The translations under genes and the position numbers were made by a program. A stretch of 64,000 nucleotides of DNA from NCBI RefSeq assembly GCF_008831075.1, contig NZ_WBJX01000001.1:1-64000 (forward strand). Reading direction: 5' to 3'. A model generated the notes under the pieces. That model was not told the origin of the DNA. It worked only from the letters and a program-made list of their open reading frames with translations, and ran no database searches. Shown here piece by piece: positions 50,862 through 58,900 of this stretch (within the stretch, counting starts at the first letter, position 1; the number at the start of each line of letters is the position of its first letter). Source of the DNA: Pseudoclavibacter terrae (lineage in GTDB: Bacteria > Actinomycetota > Actinomycetes > Actinomycetales > Microbacteriaceae).

Positions 50862-51581
50862 GTGCATCTCGAACCGACAACGAAGGCCGCGCGTGCGCAG
50901 CTGACCGAGCTGGCCGAGTGCGCTGCTGCGGGTCTCGAGCCCGCCGTGCCACTGTCGCCCGTGGATGAGCGGCTCGTGCGCGTCTCCCGATCGGCGGCCG
51001 TGCTCATCCTGTTCGGGATGCTCGACTCGCTCCCCAGCGACCGCGACGCCCAGTCGAGTGCCGTGTCTCGTGACCTCGACGTGCTGCTGCTCGCGCGCGC
51101 GTCGACGCTGCGCTCGCATCCTGGGCAGGTCGCGTTTCCCGGCGGGCGCGTCGACCCGGAGGACAAGGACGCGGTTGCCGCCGCGCTGCGCGAGGCGGTG
51201 GAGGAGACGGGGCTCGACGCCGACGGCATCGACGTGCTCGGCCCCCTCGAACCGGTTCCCCTCACCTACTCGCGGCACCTGGTGACGCCGGTGCTCGCCT
51301 GGTGGCGCCGCACCTCCGCCGTCGGCGTCGTCGACGAGGCGGAGTCGGCCGCCGTGTTCCGCGCGCCCGTCGCCGACCTGCTGAACCCCGCGAACCGCGG
51401 CGTCACCGTGCTTCGACGTGACGGGGAGGAGTGGCGCGGCCCCGGCTTCCTGGTGCGCGATGACAGTGGCGAGCACCTCGTCTGGGGTTTCACGGCGATG
51501 CTGCTCGACGGCATCTTCGACCGCCTCGGCTGGACCGAGCCGTGGGGCGAGGCGCAGGAGTTCGAGCTCCCGGAGGGCTGA
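50862..51581 (+). CDS. NUDIX hydrolase (CoA pyrophosphatase-like)
   Basis: 239 aa. The Nudix box is GGRVDPEDKDAVAAALREAV followed by EETGLD, with all metal-binding glutamates; RSHPGQVAFPGGR just before it is typical of the NudL/CoA diphosphatase branch. It would hydrolyse CoA or a related nucleotide diphosphate. The GTG at 50862 is the most plausible start (GGAG lies very close, 2 bases). Followed by the palindromic repeat region. Confidence 0.85.
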   Translation: MHLEPTTKAARAQLTELAECAAAGLEPAVPLSPVDERLVRVSRSAAVLILFGMLDSLPSDRDAQSSAVSRDLDVLLLARASTLRSHPGQVAFPGGRVDPEDKDAVAAALREAVEETGLDADGIDVLGPLEPVPLTYSRHLVTPVLAWWRRTSAVGVVDEAESAAVFRAPVADLLNPANRGVTVLRRDGEEWRGPGFLVRDDSGEHLVWGFTAMLLDGIFDRLGWTEPWGEAQEFELPEG

Positions 51582-51672
51582 GCTCGCTCGCGCCCTCACA
51601 TGCTCCTTCCCGCGCGGCACGCTTGTCGGAGAGCGGGGCACGGATCGGGTCGTCGCCACATCCAACCGCACG

Positions 51673-51738
51673 CTCGGGATGGAGAACTCGCTTCGTGCTG
51701 GAAAGTTTCCCGCAACGAAGCGAGGTTGCCATCCCGAA
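51673..51738. repeat. Dispersed palindromic repeat, copy 2
   Basis: TCGGGATGG at 51674 pairs with CCATCCCGA ending at 51737, with an inner stem TCGCTTCGT/ACGAAGCGA. The centre GGAAAGTTTCC is itself palindromic. Closely matches the copy at 60348-60413 through stem and loop. Confidence 0.8.
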
Positions 51739-51764
51739 GCCGGGGTGCGGTCGGCCTGAACGTC

Positions 51765-51828
51765 TCGGGATGGGATACACACTTCCGGATGGGTGGCAAG
51801 CCATCTCGAAGCGTGGAACTCATCCCGA
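51765..51828. repeat. Dispersed palindromic repeat, copy 3 (diverged)
   Basis: TCGGGATG at 51765 pairs with CATCCCGA ending at 51828; an inner hairpin CGGATGG...CCATCTCG is at 51786-51808. The right half (CCATCTCGAAGCGTG...CATCCCGAA) aligns with the copy at 40204-40233. Confidence 0.7.
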
Positions 51829-51877
51829 AACCGGGGGTGGTGGATGCGAGGTGCTGTCGCGCCCGCCGCGCAGACCC

Positions 51878-52714
51878 CTAGAAGATCATCGGGCGGTCGT
51901 CGTCGAGGGACGTCTCGAGGTCGAGCTCCACGACGACGGGCACGTGGTCGCTCGGGCCGTCGCCCTTGCGCTCGTCGCGTTCGATGGATGCATCCACGAC
52001 GAGGTCGTCGAACTCCTGGTTGCCGAGGATGAAGTCGATGCGCATGCCCTCGTTGCGGGGGAATCGGAGCGACTTGTAGTCCCAGTAGGTGTAGCCCTCG
52101 ACGCCGCGCGAGCGGACGGTGTCGACGAAGCCGGCTTCGAGGAACGCCTCGAACGCCGCGCGCTCGGGTGCAGAAACGTGGGTGGAGTCGACGAACGCGG
52201 CGAGGTCCCAGACGTCGATGTCGAGGGGCGCGATGTTGAAGTCGCCCATGAGCGCGAGCGGGGTGTCTGGATGCGCCTGCCGCCACGTGGTCATGTCGGC
52301 GAGCAGCGCCTTCAGCCAGGCCAGCTTGTACGGGTAGTGGTCGTTGGTGAGCTCGCGGCCGTTCGGCACGTAGAGCGACCACAGGCGCACGTCTTCGACG
52401 GTGACGCCGAGAGCGCGGGCCTCGAGTGGGAGCGTGCCCTCGGGTGTTGCCTTCCCGAACCCTGGCATGTCCGCGAACGTGATCGCGGGGTCGCTCATGG
52501 GCAGGCGGCTCGCGAAGGCGACGCCGTTCCACTGGCTGAGGCCGTGGATCTCCAGCTCGTACCCGGCGTCCTCGAACACCTCGCGGGGGAACTGCTCGGG
52601 CTTGCACTTGATCTCCTGCATCGCGAGCACGTCGATGTCGGCGCGCACCATCCAGTCGATGACTCGTCCCGAGCGGGCGCGGATGGAGTTGACGTTCCAG
52701 GTGGCGATGCGCAT
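51878..52714 (-). CDS. xthA: Exodeoxyribonuclease III (AP endonuclease)
   Basis: 278 aa EEP-fold nuclease. Motifs: NVNSIRAR at the N-terminus, MQEIKCKPEQFP with the metal-binding Glu, GDFNIAP with the catalytic Asp and Asn, and C-terminal GPSDHVPVVVEL with the catalytic Asp/His. Cleaves abasic sites and degrades duplex DNA 3'-5' in base-excision repair. ATG at 52714. Divergent from the 52781 operon. Confidence 0.92.
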   Translation of the reverse strand: MRIATWNVNSIRARSGRVIDWMVRADIDVLAMQEIKCKPEQFPREVFEDAGYELEIHGLSQWNGVAFASRLPMSDPAITFADMPGFGKATPEGTLPLEARALGVTVEDVRLWSLYVPNGRELTNDHYPYKLAWLKALLADMTTWRQAHPDTPLALMGDFNIAPLDIDVWDLAAFVDSTHVSAPERAAFEAFLEAGFVDTVRSRGVEGYTYWDYKSLRFPRNEGMRIDFILGNQEFDDLVVDASIERDERKGDGPSDHVPVVVELDLETSLDDDRPMIF

Positions 52715-52744
52715 GGGGTCAAGGCTATCGCCCGACATCCTCAC

Positions 52745-52773
52745 TTGACGCAAACTAGTTTGCGGCGCAAACT
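52745..52773 (+). promoter_or_regulatory. Promoter for a leaderless transcript
   Basis: -35 TTGACG (52745-52750), 17-bp spacer and -10 CAAACT (52768-52773) would place transcription start at about 52780, i.e. on the ATG at 52781. There is no room for a ribosome site. Confidence 0.55.
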
Positions 52774-52780
52774 GGTTTGC
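52749..52780. promoter_or_regulatory. Twin operator abutting the start codon
   Basis: A perfect 16-bp palindrome CGCAAACTAGTTTGCG (52749-52764) and GCAAACTGGTTTGC (52767-52780, mismatched only at the centre), repeated at 17-bp intervals. Together they cover the promoter and touch the ATG. The probable ligand is the winged-helix regulator encoded by the second gene of the operon. Confidence 0.8.
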
Positions 52781-53506
52781 ATGGACACCAACGACCGCCG
52801 GACTCCCGCCGAAGCCAGCACCCAGCAGGCTGGTGACGACGACCGTGCCCTCGCACCGAGCGAGATGCTCGCCCTCATGCGCGACCAGCAGCGCACGACC
52901 CGCACTCGCCTCGACCGGGCGCTGTACATCCTCCTCGGCACCTGGGCCGTGGCCTGGCTGGTCGGCTTCCAGGCTCTCTGGAGTGCAGAGGATGGGGGTG
53001 GGAGCCCGCTCGTCCGCATCCCCACCGTGACGGCCTTCGTCGTATTCGGAGCCCTCATGGTCGTCGGCGTCATCGTCTCCGTGATCTGCGGGGTCTCGAT
53101 GGGGCGGGGGATGCGCGGCCGCAGCAACACGGCGGGCACGCTCTATGGGTTCTCGTGGTCCATCTCGATGATGGGCGCCTGGTTCTTTGCGGCCTCGCTG
53201 CTGCGTCAGGTGGAGGACCCAGCCCTCGCGCCGCTGCTCATGCCGGGCATCTTCGCCATGACGATCGGCGTGCTCTACATGGCGGGCGCCGCCATGTCCC
53301 GCTCCGGGTCGCAGTTCGCCCTTGGCGTCGCCGTCGTCGCGCTCGCCGTCGTCGCCACGGCGTTCGGTGCACCTGCCCACTACCTCATCTACAGCACGGC
53401 AGGTCCGCTCATCTTCCTCACGTTCATCGTGCTGCTCCGCACTGGCGCCATCTCGAGCGATCCGGGCCAGCGGGAGCCGGTCGGGCAGGGCGAGGTGCAC
53501 GCATGA
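52781..53506 (+). CDS. Hypothetical membrane protein, first gene of a regulated ABC operon
   Basis: 241 aa. A polar N-terminal region of about 45 residues precedes about six hydrophobic segments (from LYILLGTWAVAWLVGFQAL to LIFLTFIVLL). ATG at 52781 directly follows the operator; no ribosome site, so probably leaderless. Stop overlaps the next gene (ATGA). No recognised family; position suggests a membrane partner or sensor for the ABC transporter. Confidence 0.7.
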   Translation: MDTNDRRTPAEASTQQAGDDDRALAPSEMLALMRDQQRTTRTRLDRALYILLGTWAVAWLVGFQALWSAEDGGGSPLVRIPTVTAFVVFGALMVVGVIVSVICGVSMGRGMRGRSNTAGTLYGFSWSISMMGAWFFAASLLRQVEDPALAPLLMPGIFAMTIGVLYMAGAAMSRSGSQFALGVAVVALAVVATAFGAPAHYLIYSTAGPLIFLTFIVLLRTGAISSDPGQREPVGQGEVHA

Positions 53507-53808
53507 GCGACCCGAGCGCCGAGTTCGACCCGATCATCCACGCGCCCGCCCGACTGCGCATCATGACGACCCTCGCCGAAAGCCTCGACGACGGCGACGA
53601 GATGACGTTCTCGAAGCTGCGCAGCCTCCTCGACATGACGGCTGGCAACCTCACGACGCACCTCTCGAAGCTCGAGGATGCCGGCTACGTCGTCATCAAC
53701 AAGGCCTTCGCGGGCCGTAAGCCCGTCACCTATCTGACCATCAGCCCCGCCGGTCGAGCCGCGTTTCGCAGCTACCGGACGGCGCTCCTGAAACTCCTCG
53801 GGGGATGA
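53503..53808 (+). CDS. Winged-helix transcriptional regulator (HTH_34/MarR-like)
   Basis: 101 aa, almost entirely one DNA-binding domain: IIHAPARLRIMTTLAE, FSKLRSLLDMTAGNLTTHLSKLEDAGYV and the wing KAFAGRKPVTYLTISPAGR. No effector domain is visible. Encoded within the operon whose start carries two palindromes, so negative autoregulation is likely. Separated by 1 bp from the ABC ATPase gene. Confidence 0.85.
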   Translation: MSDPSAEFDPIIHAPARLRIMTTLAESLDDGDEMTFSKLRSLLDMTAGNLTTHLSKLEDAGYVVINKAFAGRKPVTYLTISPAGRAAFRSYRTALLKLLGG

Positions 53809-53809
53809 C

Positions 53810-54742
53810 ATGAACGCCAAGCCCGCCAGCATCGTCGAGGTCGACGATGCGGTCAAGCGATTCGGTCGGCACGCGGCCCTCGACGGAGTCTCGCTGGCCG
53901 TCGCCGCCGGCGAGTGCGTCGGCCTGCTCGGGCCGAACGGCGCGGGCAAGACGACGCTGCTGTCGCTCCTGCTCGGCCTGCGCTCGCCGACGTCCGGCAC
54001 GGTGCGGCTCTTCGGCGGTGACCCGCTCGACGTCCGCACGCGCACCCGGGTGGGGTCGACGCCGCAGGCGAGCGCGCTGCCGGAGGCCCTCAAGGTGCGG
54101 GAGGTGCTCGACTACGTCGCGGCGCACTACCCGCAGCCCGCGGCCAGGAACGAGCTGGTGGATGCGTTCGACCTGGGCCCCCTGCTCGGCAAGCAATGCG
54201 GCTCGCTCTCCGGCGGACAGCAGCGCCGTCTCGCGGTGGCGCTCGCGTTCGTCGGCGACCCCGACCTCGTGCTGCTCGACGAACCGACGACGGGCCTCGA
54301 CGTCGACGCCCGCCGCAGCCTCTGGGACGCGCTTCGCGCCAAGCACCGAGCCGGATGCGCCGTGATCGTCACGAGCCACCACCTCGAGGAGATCGAGCAG
54401 CTCGCCGAGCGGGTCGTCGTCATCGACCACGGCAGGGTCATCACCGACGGCACTCTGGCTTCGGTGGTCGGCAGCGTCTCCCGCCGCCGGGTCACGATGC
54501 GGGGCGTCGATGCTGCCCGCATCCAGGCGATCGACGCCGATGCCCTCACCGAGACGGCGGATGCGGGGCTCGTGACCGCGCTCGTGCGCGACTCGGACGC
54601 GTTCATCCGCTCGCTCGTCGCATCCGGTGCGCCCTTCACCGACCTGACGGTGCGCGGGGCGACGCTCGAGGAAGCCTTCCTCGCCATGACGCAGCACGGC
54701 GAGGCCTCGCCCGCCGTCAAGAACGCCCAGAACGGGAGTTGA
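53810..54742 (+). CDS. ABC transporter ATP-binding protein (ABC-2 / drug-export type)
   Basis: 310 aa. Walker A GPNGAGKTT, Q-loop PQASALP, signature LSGGQQRRLAVAL, Walker B LVLLDEP and H-loop TSHH; about 80 extra C-terminal residues are typical of DrrA/NatA-like exporters. It energises the permease encoded 5 bp downstream. Confidence 0.92.
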   Translation: MNAKPASIVEVDDAVKRFGRHAALDGVSLAVAAGECVGLLGPNGAGKTTLLSLLLGLRSPTSGTVRLFGGDPLDVRTRTRVGSTPQASALPEALKVREVLDYVAAHYPQPAARNELVDAFDLGPLLGKQCGSLSGGQQRRLAVALAFVGDPDLVLLDEPTTGLDVDARRSLWDALRAKHRAGCAVIVTSHHLEEIEQLAERVVVIDHGRVITDGTLASVVGSVSRRRVTMRGVDAARIQAIDADALTETADAGLVTALVRDSDAFIRSLVASGAPFTDLTVRGATLEEAFLAMTQHGEASPAVKNAQNGS

Positions 54743-54747
54743 GGACC

Positions 54748-55500
54748 ATGTCCACTGCAGCACTCATCGCCACGCACGTGAAGTACTCGCTCATCGAGAC
54801 GGCGCGTGTGCCCATCGCCGTCATCGGGTCGCTCGTCTTCCCGACGCTCGCGTTCTGCTTCTTCGTGCTGCCGCAGCGCGCGATCGCCGAGGATCCGGTG
54901 ATCGCGACGCAGGCCGTCGCGTCGATGATCGTGTTCGCCTTCATGACCAACGGGCTCTTCAGCCTCGGCCTCGACCTCGCCGAGCAGCGGTCGAAGCCGT
55001 GGGTGCCGTACCTGCGCACCCTGCCCGGGAAGCCGTCGGCGCGCATCGCGGGGCTCGTCATCGGCACGCTCGTGATGGCGGTCGTCTCGATCGTGCCGCT
55101 GCTCATCGTCGGCGGGCTCTTCACGGCCGCCGCGCCGACCCTCACGCAGGTGGTGCTGGGGCTCATCGCGGTTGTGCTCACGGCGGTTCCGTCCGCCCTC
55201 ATCGGCGCGATCGTCGGCACGACGGCGGGCCCGAAGGCGGCGATCGCGATCACGCAGGTGCTCATGTTCCTGCTCGCCTTCGGTGGTGGCCTGTTCCTGC
55301 CGCCCATGATGTTCCCGGGGTGGCTGGACGCCGCCTCGAAGGTGCTGCCCGTGCGGCAGGCGCGCGAGGTGGTCATCGCGGTCGTCTCCGGCGGAGAGTT
55401 CCCCATGTGGGCGCTCTTCGGCCTCCTCGCCTGGACGGCCATGCTCGGATTCCTCGCGGTGTTCTTCTACAAGCGGGACGAGGGTCGGAAGTTCTCGTAG
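54748..55500 (+). CDS. ABC-2 type transporter permease
   Basis: 250 aa with six predicted membrane helices; LPVRQAREVV near the C-terminus and LAEQRSKPWVPYLRTLPG in the first cytoplasmic loop are typical of ABC-2 permeases (the latter is the coupling segment). Pairs with the preceding ATPase to export a drug, lipid or peptide. AGGACC precedes the ATG. Confidence 0.87.
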   Translation: MSTAALIATHVKYSLIETARVPIAVIGSLVFPTLAFCFFVLPQRAIAEDPVIATQAVASMIVFAFMTNGLFSLGLDLAEQRSKPWVPYLRTLPGKPSARIAGLVIGTLVMAVVSIVPLLIVGGLFTAAAPTLTQVVLGLIAVVLTAVPSALIGAIVGTTAGPKAAIAITQVLMFLLAFGGGLFLPPMMFPGWLDAASKVLPVRQAREVVIAVVSGGEFPMWALFGLLAWTAMLGFLAVFFYKRDEGRKFS

Positions 55501-55573
55501 GGGCCGTGGACAACCTGGCCATGAACGCTGAAAATCTCCATCAATCTGGCCGAACGAACGCCACTTAGACGGA

Positions 55574-55589
55574 ATCCATGTAAATGGAT
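55574..55589. promoter_or_regulatory. Small inverted repeat upstream of the export cassette
   Basis: ATCCAT-GTAA-ATGGAT, perfect 6-bp arms, just upstream of the predicted -35 of the 55675 operon. Possible operator. Confidence 0.35.
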
Positions 55590-55598
55590 CTTCTCCCT

Positions 55599-55627
55599 TT
55601 GTTGCGGTCCAGAATCACCGCTACAGT
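55599..55627 (+). promoter_or_regulatory. Promoter of the export cassette
   Basis: -35 TTGTTG (55599-55604), 17-bp spacer, -10 TACAGT (55622-55627). A transcript would begin near 55634, about 40 bp before the GTG start. Confidence 0.5.
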
Positions 55628-55674
55628 GATCGCGTCGGCGCAAAGGGGCCCGACTCGGATCGAGGGGTGGCAGG

Positions 55675-56769
55675 GTGAAACACGCGCAGCCTGGCAACGA
55701 ATCCGTGGTCAGCGTTGAGTCGGACAGCGACCGACCCGTCCGGCGCCGGGGCTTCTCCGCCACCGTCGCGTTGGTCATCGTCGCCACGCTGGCGGTAGCC
55801 GCATCCCTCGTCGCCTTCTCCGTCTTCCGCCCCACCCCGCCCGGACTCGCAACGGCCTCCGTGCCTTCAGAAGTGCAACTCGTGGCCGAGGAACTGACCG
55901 ACGCACGAGCCGTAGAGCTGACTGCACAGCTGGGTGACGACGCCTCCTTGCCGTCACCGACGAGCGGCACACTGACCGACTCGTCCTGCACTGCAGGCGG
56001 CGACCTCGTCTCAGGGGGGAGCTCCTTCAAGGTCGGCGAGACTCCGCTCGTGAGTCTCCACACGTCCACGCCGCTCTGGCGGGACCTTAGCTATGGCCTC
56101 AAGGGTCTCGACGTCACCGCACTGCAGGTGGCGCTTGCGGGCCTCGGCTACGACGTGTCCGAGACTGACACCTTCGACTGGCAGACGTGGTCTGCCTGGG
56201 ACGACCTCGTCGAGTCGGTGTACGGCGACACCAAGCAAGGCGAGCTGGCACTCGCACAGGTGCTCTGGCTCCCCTCGGCGACGATCTCGGTGCAGTCCTG
56301 CCCGGTCCCGCTAGGACAGACAGCCGCGCAAGGCGAGGCTCTAGTCGACCTCGCGAACCCACTCCTATCGGCCTCCGTGAAGAGCTACCCGACAGACCTC
56401 GTGCCCGGTGCGCGAAAGCTGACGCTTGAGGGCGTCGACGTCGCGATCGACGAGGCGGGAGCCGTGACGCCTGAAGGGCTCTCCGTGCTGGCCGGCACGA
56501 ATGCGTTGGCGAAGTACGCGGCGAGCCCTGACGATGCGAGCATCCAAGCGGAGCTCGTGCTGGTCGGTGCGACCACCGTCTACGCGGTCCCCCCGGCCGC
56601 GGTCGCGATGACCAGCGAAACAGGTGGATGCGTCGCGACGCCGGACGGCGGGTCGCTCCCGGTGGCCGTCGTGTCCTCGAAGCTCGGTCGCACCTACGTC
56701 TCGTTCCCGGAGCCGCCGACAGCCGCGGCCGTCAAGGCCGTCGCGACGAAGGACCTGGCATGTTCGTGA
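55675..56769 (+). CDS. Membrane-anchored peptidoglycan-binding adaptor-like protein
   Basis: 364 aa. Short basic cytoplasmic N-terminus, one transmembrane helix (about 28-50), then an extracytoplasmic region. Residues about 137-180 (YGLKGLDVTALQVALAGLGYDV) form a peptidoglycan-binding_1-like domain with the usual LQxxLxxLGY pattern. The C-terminal half resembles membrane-fusion/HlyD-type beta domains (LTLEGVDVAIDEAG). It probably links the transporter to the cell wall. GTG start at 55675. Its end overlaps the ATPase gene by 10 bp. Confidence 0.75.
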   Translation: MKHAQPGNESVVSVESDSDRPVRRRGFSATVALVIVATLAVAASLVAFSVFRPTPPGLATASVPSEVQLVAEELTDARAVELTAQLGDDASLPSPTSGTLTDSSCTAGGDLVSGGSSFKVGETPLVSLHTSTPLWRDLSYGLKGLDVTALQVALAGLGYDVSETDTFDWQTWSAWDDLVESVYGDTKQGELALAQVLWLPSATISVQSCPVPLGQTAAQGEALVDLANPLLSASVKSYPTDLVPGARKLTLEGVDVAIDEAGAVTPEGLSVLAGTNALAKYAASPDDASIQAELVLVGATTVYAVPPAAVAMTSETGGCVATPDGGSLPVAVVSSKLGRTYVSFPEPPTAAAVKAVATKDLACS

Positions 56770-57362
56770 CCCTCACCGACGTCGGACATCGTTACCCCGG
56801 CCATCCGCTGCTCTTCGAGAACGTCTCCGCGCGCCTTGACCCTGGCCATGTCTACGCGCTCACGGGCCCGTCCGGATCAGGGAAGTCGACGCTGCTCGGG
56901 ATGCTCGCCGGCTGGATCCCACCCGTGCTCGGCAACATCACGCGTGTCGGCGTGGAGCGGATCGGCTGGGTGTTCCAGAACCCGCACGGCGTTGCGCGGA
57001 GGACGGCGCTCGACCACGTGGCGCTTGCGTTCGTCGCACGGGGGGAGACCCGTTCGGCTGCGGATGCTCGCTCCCGCGAACTCCTCGAACGCTTCGGCCT
57101 GGGACGCGTAGCCGATCGCCAGTTCAGGGCTCTCTCCGGAGGGGAGGGGCAGCGGCTCATGCTCGCACGCGGCATCGCCGCTGCCCCCGACCTGCTCCTG
57201 GTCGACGAGCCGACGGCGCAGCTCGACCTGCGCACGGCAGCTTCCGTCAGCGACGCCCTCGGGCGCATCGCCACCGACGGCACAATCATTGTCGTCGCCA
57301 CGCACGACGCCCGCACGAGAGACGCCTGCACGGACGTCATCGACCTGGGGGCGTTCCAATGA
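56760..57362 (+). CDS. ABC transporter ATP-binding protein (LolD/MacB-type)
   Basis: 200 aa, a bare nucleotide-binding domain: Walker A GPSGSGKST, Q-loop FQNPHG, signature LSGGEGQRLMLARG, Walker B LLLVDEP, H-loop VATHD. Size and arrangement match the MacB/LolD class, which works with FtsX-fold permeases by mechanotransmission rather than a channel. Overlaps both neighbours (stop-start overlap with the permease). Confidence 0.9.
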   Translation: MFVTLTDVGHRYPGHPLLFENVSARLDPGHVYALTGPSGSGKSTLLGMLAGWIPPVLGNITRVGVERIGWVFQNPHGVARRTALDHVALAFVARGETRSAADARSRELLERFGLGRVADRQFRALSGGEGQRLMLARGIAAAPDLLLVDEPTAQLDLRTAASVSDALGRIATDGTIIVVATHDARTRDACTDVIDLGAFQ

Positions 57363-58444
57363 GCTCGATGCGGTTCCGCGAGGTCAGACGTGAAGCTCGC
57401 CGAAACCTGTCGTCGGGCGCGAGCCGGGCGGTGCTGCTCATGCTTCTGGTCGCGGCGGCCTCCACGTCGTTGGCGGCGCTCGACGCTGCCGAGATGACCG
57501 GCGTCATCCGGGCCGCGGAGGAGTTCCGGGCGCGGGGAGCGTCCATCACGATCCTGACTGCCGACGGCAGCGTCGACGGGCGCGCGTGCGACGCGCTCGG
57601 TGACGTCGAAGGGGTGCGGGCCGCTGGCGCCCTCGCCGAGAGCGAGACGCCGCTGCGAGTCGCGAGCATCCCACAGAACCCGCTGACCTTCTTCCGGTCG
57701 TCGCCCGGCTTCGCGACTATGCTCCCGAAGTCGACGGGCAGTACGGAACCGGGGCTGCTCATGCCGACCGCAGTGGTGGAGACGCTCGGGCTCACGCTGG
57801 GCGATCCGATCCAGACCGCGGATGGGCCGACCGTGCTCGGCGGGACGTACGACTACCCGGACGACGGACGTACGACCGGCATGGGGTACGCGGCGATCGC
57901 GCCGAGCGCGCCCGACACGAAATTCGACGAGTGCTGGATCGACGCCTACCCGGTCTCGCAGGCGACGACCGATCTGCTCTACACAGCGATCGCGGCCGAC
58001 GCGAACCTGCCGGACACGGGCCCGCAGCTGAGCCAGCACAACATGCAGCTGGGCAAACCCGCGAGCCCTGAGGTGGCGTTCGGCACGCGGTCGACGGTTG
58101 TCTTTCCGCTGGCTGGCTTCGGCATCGGAGCGATGGTCGGCTTCGGGGCCGTTTGGCTGCGGCGGCTCGAGATCGCGTCGGCACTGCACGTCGGTGTGCG
58201 CCGTGCCGATCAGACGGTGACGCTCCTGCTCGAGGCGCTCGCCTGGTCGTGCGTCGGTGTGCTTGTGGCACTCCCGGCGATCGGCCTGCTCACCCAGGCC
58301 CTGGCGGTGAGCGACCTCATTCCGGTCGCCGCGACCGCTGCATTGACTCCCGCGCTGACCGCATCCGGGGCGATCCTCGGAACGCTGGCGGCGGCCCTGC
58401 TCGTCCGAGAACAACGACTGTTCTCGTACTTCAAGGGTCGTTGA
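57359..58444 (+). CDS. MacB/FtsX-like permease
   Basis: 361 aa. TM1 is at about 24-44, then an extracytoplasmic domain of about 190 residues, then three C-terminal helices (about 243-263, 283-306, 320-343): the one-plus-three topology of MacB/FtsX permeases. With the ATPase and peptidoglycan-binding adaptor it makes a complete export or extraction machine. Followed by a secreted peptide gene, its likely cargo or its target. Confidence 0.78.
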   Translation: MSSMRFREVRREARRNLSSGASRAVLLMLLVAAASTSLAALDAAEMTGVIRAAEEFRARGASITILTADGSVDGRACDALGDVEGVRAAGALAESETPLRVASIPQNPLTFFRSSPGFATMLPKSTGSTEPGLLMPTAVVETLGLTLGDPIQTADGPTVLGGTYDYPDDGRTTGMGYAAIAPSAPDTKFDECWIDAYPVSQATTDLLYTAIAADANLPDTGPQLSQHNMQLGKPASPEVAFGTRSTVVFPLAGFGIGAMVGFGAVWLRRLEIASALHVGVRRADQTVTLLLEALAWSCVGVLVALPAIGLLTQALAVSDLIPVAATAALTPALTASGAILGTLAAALLVREQRLFSYFKGR

Positions 58445-58510
58445 CGGCACCGGTCAGCGCGGGTCGGCGCCGCCAAGGGGGAGGCGTCGGAACACAGAAA
58501 GGGGACGAAG

Positions 58511-58825
58511 ATGTCCACCACAACACTGAAGAACAAGGTCAGCCGCAAGCTCGGCACGCTGCTGCTCGCGGGGGCACTCGCGACGGGAGGCGTCGCGGTC
58601 GCGCAGGTCGCGGCGGCACCGGAGGCGGAAGCGGGCGTGTGCGGTTCGACCGCGCAGTGGAACGGCTACGCGCGCACGTACAACCCTTGCGGTTACGGCT
58701 ACGCGAAAGTCTCGCGCATCGTGAACGGCAGCCCAAGGGCGCAGCACGACTATCGGTACTACGGGTGGGCTTCAGTTTCGTATACCGCGGGCTACCGGAA
58801 CTACGAACTCACCTACCGGTCCTGA
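58511..58825 (+). CDS. Small secreted bacteriocin-like peptide (lactococcin 972-like features)
   Basis: 104 aa precursor. A Sec signal peptide is visible (KNKVSRK, hydrophobic core about 15-36, cleavage near AEA-GVCG). The mature part is about 63 aa, close to lactococcin 972 (66 aa). Its composition is rich in Tyr, Gly and Trp with two cysteines (GVCG, NPCG). The order W-x-G...Y...G...AKV...YGWASV...Y is reminiscent of lactococcin 972 (WxHG...YSNYYHG...SATV...VWAKA), a cell-wall-synthesis inhibitor, but this is a visual judgement. 66 bp after the MacB-like permease. Confidence 0.6.
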   Translation: MSTTTLKNKVSRKLGTLLLAGALATGGVAVAQVAAAPEAEAGVCGSTAQWNGYARTYNPCGYGYAKVSRIVNGSPRAQHDYRYYGWASVSYTAGYRNYELTYRS

Positions 58826-58846
58826 CCGTCAGCGTCACGACCGACC

Positions 58847-58877
58847 GGCGGGGTGTCTTCTCCTAGGGCACCCCGCC
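58847..58877 (+). terminator. Hairpin between the peptide and lipoprotein genes
   Basis: Arms GGCGGGGTG and CACCCCGCC with a 13-nt loop. As an intra-operon terminator or processing signal it would make the peptide message more abundant than the lipoprotein message. Confidence 0.55.
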
Positions 58878-58900
58878 CCTGAGTGATCCCAGGAGGATTC

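Larger units (their letters stand above)
51582..51877. other. Convergent intergenic region filled by palindromic repeats
   Basis: 296 bp between the convergent NUDIX and exonuclease III stops. It holds two full copies of the dispersed hairpin element (51673-51738 and 51763-51828) and no gene. Confidence 0.7.
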
